Positions 1 through 6,395 of a stretch of DNA of 6,395 nt are shown here, piece after piece. This DNA is from Nitrospirota bacterium (GTDB taxonomy: Bacteria; Nitrospirota; Thermodesulfovibrionia; UBA6902), in assembly GCA_015491705.1 (NCBI GenBank), contig WFVK01000254.1, forward strand, positions 1 to 6,395. Reading direction: 5' to 3'. How positions within the stretch are numbered: the stretch's first letter is position 1; each line of letters starts with the position of its first letter. The translations under genes were made by a program, and so were the position numbers. The notes below the pieces were generated by a model that was not told the DNA's origin, made no database searches, and saw nothing but the letters and a program-made list of their open reading frames with translations.

Positions 1-757
1 GATGAGGCCTTACGCGGAGAAAATGAATTCCGTGATTGCCGCCCTGTCGGGAGGCGAGGGCGACCTCCATCCCCTCCTCGTGCAGAGACCGAGGCGTACG
101 ATCGAATTGCTGATTTTGACGAGCGACAGGGGGCTGTGCGGCGCCTTCAACTCGAATGTCCTGAAGGAGGCTGAAAGATCCATCTCCCGGTGGAAAGCCG
201 AGAATTTCCGCGTCAGCCTGAGCGTTGTCGGTAAAAAGGCCAACGATTACTTTAAAAGGCGCGGGGTGGAAATGCGCAATGCGTGGACGGGCTTGTCCGG
301 CAAGCTGGTTTATTCTGATGTGCGGCGCATAGCCGAAAACATAATAGAAAACTACATGAATGAAAGCATAGATGAAGTCTTTATAGTTTACAATCAGTTC
401 AAGACCGTGATAAGTCAGGAAGTCACTGTAGCCCAACTCGTGCCCATGGCACCGCCTGAAAGCGAAAAAGGCGGGGAAGGGCCGGAGGAAGCATCAACTG
501 TTTTCATATACGAACCTTCGCAGCAGGCGATACTGAGCCAGCTTCTTCCGAAGAATATAGAGGTGCAGATCTACAGGGCATTACTCGAATCACAGGCATC
601 GGAAGAGGCGGCAAGAATGACGGCAATGGAAAATGCCACCAAGAATGCGGACGAGATGATAGACACCCTGACACTTCAGTACAACAAGGCGAGGCAGGCA
701 AGCATCACTGCAGAACTCATGGACATTGTCGGAGGTGTGGAGGCGCTGAAAGGATAA
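1..757 (+). CDS. atpG: F1F0 ATP synthase gamma subunit, 5' truncated
   Basis: This is the central stalk subunit of F1, which rotates inside the alpha3beta3 head and couples ion flow to ATP synthesis at the cytoplasmic face of the membrane. The reading frame is already open at the left edge. The ATG at base 2 lies inside a conserved RPYAEKM-type helix, so it is an internal methionine and not the start; I estimate 35-45 N-terminal residues are missing from a usual length of about 285-295. About 251 residues are visible. The conserved SDRGLCGAFNSNV segment is at visible residues 41-53, and the C-terminal rotor helix ends in the family signature ITAELMDIVGGVEAL just before TAA (755-757). The context, atpD then atpC downstream, is the standard atpAGDC order, so atpA should lie just left of the window. 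Identity is secure; only the 5' end is absent. Confidence 0.97.
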   Translation, partial: MRPYAEKMNSVIAALSGGEGDLHPLLVQRPRRTIELLILTSDRGLCGAFNSNVLKEAERSISRWKAENFRVSLSVVGKKANDYFKRRGVEMRNAWTGLSGKLVYSDVRRIAENIIENYMNESIDEVFIVYNQFKTVISQEVTVAQLVPMAPPESEKGGEGPEEASTVFIYEPSQQAILSQLLPKNIEVQIYRALLESQASEEAARMTAMENATKNADEMIDTLTLQYNKARQASITAELMDIVGGVEALKG

Positions 758-2282
<1,525 letters not shown>

Positions 2283-2693
2283 ATGGCTGAAAAACTGACA
2301 TTGGATATTGTTACACCGTACGGGCACGTCTTTACCGGCGAGGTTGATGAAATAGTCGCCTCGGGGAGTGATGGTGAATTGGGTATTCTGCCGGACCACA
2401 TTCCTCTTATTACAACGCTGAAAATCGGGATGCTGACATACAGAAAGGGATCCGAGAGAGCACATTTCTTTGTTAACTGGGGATATGCGGAGATCGGCCC
2501 TGACAACGTGACGATAATTGCAGACAGTGCGGAAAAATCTGAAGATATTGATGTTGAGAGGGCCAGGAAGGCCATGCAGCGCGCAGAGGAACGTCTCAAA
2601 CAGATTGAAAAGTTTGACGAAGGACGCGCCAGGGCCGCCCTTGAGCGATCGATGATGAGGGTTCAGATAGCGGAAAAACAGACTGCAAGGTAG
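2283..2693 (+). CDS. atpC: F1F0 ATP synthase epsilon subunit
   Basis: Epsilon binds the foot of gamma, links it to the c-ring, and in many bacteria inhibits ATP hydrolysis through its C-terminal helices. The 136-residue product has the N-terminal beta-sandwich (about 1-85) with the family signature GELGILPDH (31-39), followed by a charged two-helix C-terminal domain (about 88-136). It is therefore the full-length form and not the truncated form that lacks the helical hairpin. The ATG is the base directly after the atpD TAA. The Shine-Dalgarno is a modest purine run (GGGGAAGG, 2271-2278) inside the atpD 3' end, which fits translation by re-initiating ribosomes. Start, length and position all match the family. 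It is the last atp gene; what follows is a spacer of about 210 bp. Confidence 0.97.
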   Translation: MAEKLTLDIVTPYGHVFTGEVDEIVASGSDGELGILPDHIPLITTLKIGMLTYRKGSERAHFFVNWGYAEIGPDNVTIIADSAEKSEDIDVERARKAMQRAEERLKQIEKFDEGRARAALERSMMRVQIAEKQTAR

Positions 2694-2865
2694 TTGGCCG
2701 GTATCTGATAAATAGCCGGGGTGTTTTTCTCCGGCGCGCAAACAATGCGTTTGGATAATACCTTAACACTTCTCTGACAAGCAAATTCCGGATCAACCAT
2801 TGTAATGTCCACCCGCGCCATGATCCTGTGATGTCCAATTTCCCATTGCCCGGCGGGGAGAACAG
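2694..2865 (+). other. atpC to HAD-phosphatase spacer with two overlapping hairpins
   Basis: Just after atpC, two stems compete for the same bases. One pairs CCGGTAT (2698-2704) with ATA-G-CCGG (2712-2719), with a single bulged G. The other pairs 2715-2721 with 2729-2735, a 7-bp stem including one G-U pair, with a T-rich loop. Neither is followed by a T tract, so a rho-independent terminator cannot be called. A GATAAT hexamer (2754-2759) resembles a -10 box but has no good -35 at normal spacing. The remainder, to about 2850, shows nothing I can assign. It ends in a G-rich purine run that contains the best ribosome-binding site for the next gene (GGAG, 2857-2860). Confidence 0.35.
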
Positions 2866-2868
2866 GTG
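2857..2868 (+). promoter_or_regulatory. Shine-Dalgarno and GTG: alternative start of the HAD phosphatase
   Basis: GGAG (2857-2860) lies five bases before GTG 2866-2868, which is in frame with the phosphatase. The stretch between this GTG and ATG 2908 has no stop and encodes a short Gly/Ser start followed by a Val/Ile-rich run. An out-of-frame ATG-TTT-TGA mini reading frame (2885-2893) also lies between the two starts. The signal is well formed, but family alignment argues for the later ATG, so which start is used is unresolved. Confidence 0.4.
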
Positions 2869-2907
2869 GGGAGCGGGGCTGTCCATGTTTTGATTGTTAT
2901 AGTTATC

Positions 2908-3585
2908 ATGCTGAAACTGCTGATTTTCGACCTTGACGGCACGCTTGCCGATACGTCCCGGGATATAACAGATGCTGTGAATTATGCACTTGCACCGTTC
3001 GGTGGGAAAGAGTATTCCGTGGAAGAGACAAAGGCCATGGTTGGTTCCGGTATCTCCCATCTGCTGGCCTCCCTTGTCCCGCCGGATGTTGCACCGCATA
3101 GCGGGCGGGGGAGTAAAAGCGGGAGTAACGCCGAAATTGCCCTCAGCCGTTTTCTCAGGTATTATTCGGAACATCTTCTTGATAACACAAGGGCGTATCC
3201 CCGTGTAGAAACAACCCTTGCACGGCTCGGAAGATACAGCAAGGCCGTTGTCTCCAACAAGAGGGAGGCTTATTCAAGGGAGATACTTCAGGGTCTGGGT
3301 CTGCTGAAATACTTTGACGCCGTCCTGGGCAGTGACAGTGTGCAGGCAAAAAAACCGTCCCCTGTTCCCATCCTTGAACTGTTGAAAAGGTTTAATGCTG
3401 ACAGAAACGAGGCCATTGTGACAGGCGACAGCAATTATGATATCGAGGCGGCGAGGGCAGCCGGGGTAAATGTGGTTGCCGTTACATACGGCTTCCGGAG
3501 CAGGGACTCTTTAAAGGGCGCTGACTTTATGATCGACAGCTTTGACGGTCTGCTTGATATAGTTTCCGGGATTGACAGGGCATGA
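2908..3585 (+). CDS. gph: HAD-superfamily phosphatase, phosphoglycolate phosphatase type
   Basis: This is a cytoplasmic haloacid dehalogenase-fold phosphatase. By family it probably hydrolyses 2-phosphoglycolate or a similar small phosphomonoester, but substrate specificity cannot be read from sequence. All four HAD motifs are present, numbered from ATG 2908 (225 residues). Motif I is DLDGT with nucleophile Asp8 and general acid Asp10. Motif II is VVSNK with Ser116. Motif III is Lys149 in KKPSP. Motif IV is GDSNYD with Asp174 and Asp178, which bind Mg2+. Residues about 18-85 form the helical cap and carry an odd Gly/Ser-rich insert (63-74). The family usually begins just before motif I, favouring ATG 2908, yet no Shine-Dalgarno precedes that ATG. 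An in-frame GTG at 2866 has GGAG five bases upstream and would add 14 residues, mostly hydrophobic. The gph symbol is a family-level guess. Confidence 0.88.
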   Translation: MLKLLIFDLDGTLADTSRDITDAVNYALAPFGGKEYSVEETKAMVGSGISHLLASLVPPDVAPHSGRGSKSGSNAEIALSRFLRYYSEHLLDNTRAYPRVETTLARLGRYSKAVVSNKREAYSREILQGLGLLKYFDAVLGSDSVQAKKPSPVPILELLKRFNADRNEAIVTGDSNYDIEAARAAGVNVVAVTYGFRSRDSLKGADFMIDSFDGLLDIVSGIDRA

Positions 3586-3628
3586 ACCACTGTGGAGGGC
3601 TTAAACGTTTTTTCGTCGTAATGATGGA

Positions 3629-3658
3629 TTGTCCTTTATTTTTCAATTGAAGTATACT
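3629..3658 (+). promoter_or_regulatory. Candidate sigma70-type promoter for khpA and downstream genes
   Basis: A -35-like TTGTCC (3629-3634, four of six to TTGACA) and a -10-like TATACT (3653-3658, five of six to TATAAT) are separated by 18 bp. They lie in the AT-rich part of the 157 bp gap between the phosphatase stop and the KH gene. Initiation about seven bases after the -10 would leave a leader of roughly 75-80 nt. This is the best promoter match I see in the window. It is a by-eye match only. Confidence 0.5.
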
Positions 3659-3683
3659 GAGAGCATAAGCGGCATGTGTTGTG

Positions 3684-3708
3684 AACCGAAGTTCGAACAT
3701 TCCGGGTT
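3684..3708 (+). promoter_or_regulatory. Inverted repeat in the khpA leader
   Basis: AACC-GAA (3684-3690) can pair with TTC-GGTT (3700-3708, two bases bulged). The pairing encloses a perfect 8-bp palindrome, GTTCGAAC (3691-3698). It lies downstream of the candidate promoter and about 35 bases before the KH start, so it could be an RNA structure or a dimeric-regulator operator. There is no T tract, so it is not a terminator. No specific regulator can be named. Confidence 0.3.
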
Positions 3709-3732
3709 GGAAAAGAAGACCCGCATCTAAAT

Positions 3733-3742
3733 GGAGGTGGAC
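3733..3742 (+). promoter_or_regulatory. Ribosome-binding site that sets the khpA start
   Basis: GGAGG (3733-3737) with a five-base spacer precedes ATG 3743. Three in-frame start-like codons (ATG 3731, GTG 3737, ATG 3743) lie within 15 bases. Only the last has a correctly spaced Shine-Dalgarno and the family's N-terminus, so it is preferred. Confidence 0.8.
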
Positions 3743-3973
3743 ATGAAGTCACTGGTTGAACAAATGGCAAAGTCTCTGGTGGACAGGACGGATGAAGTCT
3801 CGGTTTCTGTGGTGGACGGAGAGAGGACCGCGGTTTTTGAATTGCGTGTCGCTAAGAGCGATATAGGAAAGGTGATCGGAAAGCAGGGGAATACGGCCCG
3901 GGCAATGAGGACGATACTGAGCGCCGCGGGCACCAAGCTCGGCAAGCGGTTTGTCCTTGAGATACTGGAATAG
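3743..3973 (+). CDS. khpA: KH-domain RNA-binding protein KhpA (YlqC/UPF0109 family)
   Basis: This is a small cytoplasmic single-KH-domain protein. Family members bind RNA, often with the partner KhpB (Jag), and in Gram-positive bacteria affect cell division and mRNA or sRNA levels. The product is 76 residues, the usual length. The KH fold carries the GxxG RNA-binding loop as GKQG (46-49) inside [20 protein letters not shown], and ends in the characteristic KRFVLEILE strand. I chose ATG 3743 because homologues start with MK-LVE and because GGAGG (3733-3737) is five bases upstream. The in-frame ATG 3731 would put that Shine-Dalgarno inside the gene and has no ribosome-binding site of its own. 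In many genomes the gene sits between rpsP and rimM; here it stands after a phosphatase and before an RNA methylase gene (53 bp gap). It probably has its own promoter (3629-3658). Confidence 0.95.
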   Translation: MKSLVEQMAKSLVDRTDEVSVSVVDGERTAVFELRVAKSDIGKVIGKQGNTARAMRTILSAAGTKLGKRFVLEILE

Positions 3974-4026
3974 ACAGTATACCTTAAATCTTGATGTTGC
4001 ATAAGCGGGGCGTGAAAGACTGAAGG

Positions 4027-4779
4027 ATGGCGGCCGCTGACGATCTGAAACCGGAATCCGGCGAAACACTTGACGGTATCAGGGACATAAAGCTGTTCCA
4101 GGCAAAAAACGGTTACCGTTTCAGTGTGGATGCCCTTTTGCTTGAAAACTTTATATCGGCCCCGAGGCTTGAAAAGGGACTGGAACTCGGTGCCGGTTCA
4201 GGGATAATATCAATCCTCCTGGCAAAGAGACTGAAAGATGCAAGGATAACCGCGGTTGAGATCCAGGAATCCTTTGCCAGACGGGCTGAGAGGAATGTAA
4301 GGCTGAACAGGCTTTCCGGGAGGGTGAGGGTCCTTGCCATGGACATGAAGGAACTGAGAGGAGTTTTCCCGGCAAATGAATTTCACTTCGTGTTTTCCAA
4401 TCCCCCCTTCAGAAGACCCGGCACAGGGCGCATGAGCAGGGATGAAGAGAGGGCCATAGCAAGGCACGAAATAGAGATCACACTTCCGGAACTGGTAAGC
4501 ACCGCCTCATACCTGCTCAGGCACAGCGGTAAGTTTTACCTGATTTATCATCCGTTCAGGCTTGCGGAACTCATCAGCCTGCTCCGGAAATACAGGCTCG
4601 AACCGAAAAAGATGAGGTTCGTGCATTCCACCGCGGATGAAGAGGCGAAGATGGTCCTGCTCGAGGCGGTGAAAGGCTCCGGCACATGGCTCAAGGTTCC
4701 CCCGCCTCTTTACATATACGTAGCGGGCGGTGAATATACACCGGAGATGAAAAGGATTCTCGGAGTGGATCAGGCTTGA
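4027..4779 (+). CDS. TrmN6-like tRNA (adenine-N6) methyltransferase family protein
   Basis: This is a SAM-dependent Rossmann-fold methyltransferase of the COG4123 (TrmN6/YfiC) family. The E. coli member makes m6A37 in tRNA1(Val); the substrate here is unproven. The product is 250 residues, the normal family length. It has the pre-domain segment QAKNGYRFSVDALLL (25-39), SAM motif I LELGAGSGI (52-60), the acidic ribose contact in VEIQ (Glu78), and the N6-adenine catalytic motif NPPF (125-128). The family-typical GTGR and ARHE blocks follow. ATG 4027 is the first possible start, because an in-frame TGA lies at 4021-4023. GAAGG abuts this ATG with no spacer, so initiation may be weak or coupled to khpA upstream. 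A tRNA-Ala gene begins 50 bp after its stop. Family assignment is firm. I leave the symbol empty because several paralogues share this domain. Confidence 0.9.
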   Translation: MAAADDLKPESGETLDGIRDIKLFQAKNGYRFSVDALLLENFISAPRLEKGLELGAGSGIISILLAKRLKDARITAVEIQESFARRAERNVRLNRLSGRVRVLAMDMKELRGVFPANEFHFVFSNPPFRRPGTGRMSRDEERAIARHEIEITLPELVSTASYLLRHSGKFYLIYHPFRLAELISLLRKYRLEPKKMRFVHSTADEEAKMVLLEAVKGSGTWLKVPPPLYIYVAGGEYTPEMKRILGVDQA

Positions 4780-4829
4780 AAAAATGTACTCTTCTTCATT
4801 AAACTTAATAGCCGGGAGATATGCATACA

Positions 4830-4902
<73 letters not shown>

Positions 4903-4992
4903 CTTAATCCACCGGCATAAATCCGTCACTCTCAGGCAAAGTGGTCCAGGCCGGAAGTCCAGCCACGGCACCCGGGAACCGAATCCATAACA
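4903..4992 (+). other. Spacer between tRNA-Ala and dynamin-like gene
   Basis: This 90 bp spacer has no T-tract terminator after the tRNA and no convincing promoter. A loose GTGG/CCAC inverted repeat (4941-4944 with 4963-4966) is present but poorly paired inside. The frame of the next gene is open back to a TAA at 4918-4920 without an ATG, GTG or TTG, so no longer start is available. No Shine-Dalgarno lies at normal distance from ATG 4993; the nearest purine run (GGGAA, 4974-4978) is about 14 bases away. Confidence 0.4.
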
Positions 4993-6395
4993 ATGAAAGA
5001 ATCATACGATAATCTCAAAAAAGAACTGCTCGATATCAACGGGGCCGTGGCCTCCCTGCTGTCCGTCCTGCGCGGCCGGACCGATATCACGGATGCGCGG
5101 TTCGACGACTGGCAGAAGGCGTGCAGTGACATTCATCATCAGATTACCGAGGAAGTCGTCCGTGTCGCGGTGATCGGCCCTGTCAAATCCGGCAAAAGCA
5201 CCTTCGTCAACTCGCTCTTTAAAGGGGACTATCTCAAGAGGGGCGCGGGTGTGGTGACATCCATAGTCACCCGTATCCGGAGCGGCGAGAATTTAAAGGC
5301 CGTTCTTTATTTCAAGTCCTGGGATGACGTAAACGCCGATATTGAGCAGGCCCTGGTAATGCTGCCTTCATGGGAAGGGCAGAGTGACGAGAAGTCCTTT
5401 GACATCCGGCGGGAAAAAGACCGCCGTTTGCTTCGCCGGGCCGTCGAGGGACTGAGCGACGACCTGCTCATTACAGACGGCACACGCAATATAAACAGCG
5501 TGCTGCTGTCTCTTTATCTGAAGGGTTATTACAAGGTCAGCGGAATGATCACTGCGGATTCTGTGACCACGGAGTTTAGCGGCGAGCACTTTGCCGAGCA
5601 TCAGGTGTTTGTCGGTGATGACTCACTGGCCGTTTACCTGAGGGATATAGAGCTTGAGATCAACAACGTCGGCATGGACCATTCCATAGAGATCGCCGAT
5701 TGCCAGGGAAGCGATTCCCCCAACCCCCTGCATCTCGCCATGATCCAGGACTACCTGATGCGCACACACTTTATCGTATACGTGATCAGTTCCCGCACAG
5801 GGCTCAGGGAGGCGGACATCAGGTTCCTGTCGATGATAAAAAAGATGGGAATCATAGAAAACATCCTCTTTGTTGTGAATATTGATTTCAGCGAACACGA
5901 ATCACTGAATGACCTGAAGGGCCTGATCGAAAAAGTCAGGGAAGAGCTGGCGCTGATAAAGCCGGATCCTGATATCTATTCATTTTCCGCACTGTTCAAC
6001 CTGTTCAGCGCCCTGTCCGGAAGCCTGACCAAGAGGGACAAGCTCCGTCTCGGCCAGTGGAGGGCGGAAAAAGACTTTGTTTCATTTGCAAACAGAGAGA
6101 CCGCACGGTTCAATGCTTCCCTGAAGGGCAAGCTCTCACAGGAGCGGTTCCGCCTCCTGCTGAAGAACCACCTCGAGCGGATGAGAGTAATCGTATTCGG
6201 GGTTGAACGCTGGGTCTCGACAAACAGGGAACTCCTGGCGAAAGATGTCAACGGCGCATCCGAGATGATCAGAAACATGAAGTACCATGAGGAGCGGATG
6301 GAGCAGATCAAGACCCTTATCAAAAGCACACTGAGCGGAGCGACGTGGGATATCATGAAAGGGCTCAAGAAGGATATTGACGCATTCTTCAACTA
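4993..6395 (+). CDS. Dynamin-family large GTPase, 3' truncated
   Basis: This is a bacterial dynamin-like protein. Family members bind and reshape membranes or, like E. coli CrfC, bind other cell components; the role here is unknown. The frame gives 467 codons from ATG 4993 with no stop before the edge; the last two bases, TA, could begin a stop or another codon. A helical N-terminus (1-55) precedes the G domain. G1 is GPVKSGKS (62-69). Switch I has Thr89 in GVVTSIVTR. G3 is DCQG (236-239) instead of the usual DTPG. The G4 position reads VVNIDF (294-299), as if the Lys of NKxD were deleted. A G5-like FSAL is at 331-334. The G1-to-G3 distance of about 170 residues is large but resembles CrfC-type proteins as I recall them. 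Residues after 340 are charged and helical, like a middle/stalk domain. No membrane segment is visible. The ribosome-binding site is weak. Confidence 0.85.
   Translation, partial: MKESYDNLKKELLDINGAVASLLSVLRGRTDITDARFDDWQKACSDIHHQITEEVVRVAVIGPVKSGKSTFVNSLFKGDYLKRGAGVVTSIVTRIRSGENLKAVLYFKSWDDVNADIEQALVMLPSWEGQSDEKSFDIRREKDRRLLRRAVEGLSDDLLITDGTRNINSVLLSLYLKGYYKVSGMITADSVTTEFSGEHFAEHQVFVGDDSLAVYLRDIELEINNVGMDHSIEIADCQGSDSPNPLHLAMIQDYLMRTHFIVYVISSRTGLREADIRFLSMIKKMGIIENILFVVNIDFSEHESLNDLKGLIEKVREELALIKPDPDIYSFSALFNLFSALSGSLTKRDKLRLGQWRAEKDFVSFANRETARFNASLKGKLSQERFRLLLKNHLERMRVIVFGVERWVSTNRELLAKDVNGASEMIRNMKYHEERMEQIKTLIKSTLSGATWDIMKGLKKDIDAFFN

Noticed and set aside
2715..2735. Intrinsic terminator after atpC
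   Set aside because: The stem is good but there is no T tract after it on either strand; the T run is in the loop.
3684..3698. SOS (LexA-type) operator before khpA
   Set aside because: The two GAAC halves are eight bases apart instead of the seven of the direct-repeat type, and the palindrome does not match the other known LexA boxes.

Overview
The window reads as one compact, co-oriented (+ strand) stretch of bacterial chromosome with moderately high GC and short intergenic gaps. Seven protein genes and one tRNA gene can be supported, and both end genes are cut by the window edges. The housekeeping content (F1 ATP synthase, phosphoglycolate-type phosphatase, KhpA, TrmN6-like methylase, tRNA-Ala) indicates an ordinary free-living bacterium. 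Gene order and protein style would suit a Nitrospirota or Desulfobacterota-like Gram-negative lineage, but that placement is an impression; no marker here settles it.

Region 1 (1-2693) is the distal part of an F-type ATP synthase operon in the usual order gamma-beta-epsilon (atpG, atpD, atpC). The atpG-atpD gap is 109 bp and holds several inverted repeats, a U8 run and a strong Shine-Dalgarno. By contrast, atpC starts on the base right after the atpD stop. The three products form the rotor/catalytic head that makes ATP from ADP and phosphate.

Region 2 (2694-3585) has a roughly 210 bp spacer with two overlapping hairpins and no clear intrinsic terminator, then a HAD-superfamily phosphatase of the phosphoglycolate phosphatase type whose start is ambiguous (GTG 2866 or ATG 2908).

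Region 3 (3586-4902) looks like an RNA-biology cluster. A plausible sigma70-type promoter and a leader precede a single-KH-domain RNA-binding protein (KhpA). A TrmN6-family N6-adenine methyltransferase and a complete tRNA-Ala(GGC) gene follow.

Region 4 (4903-6395) holds a 90 bp spacer and the first 467 codons of a dynamin-family large GTPase that runs off the right edge without a stop. Its P-loop and switch I are clear, but its G3 and G4 motifs depart from consensus. It is the least ordinary gene in the window. No CRISPR array, insertion sequence, integrase or toxin-antitoxin pair is visible, and I found no convincing new multi-gene system; the dynamin-like gene and its unseen downstream neighbours are where one might be sought.
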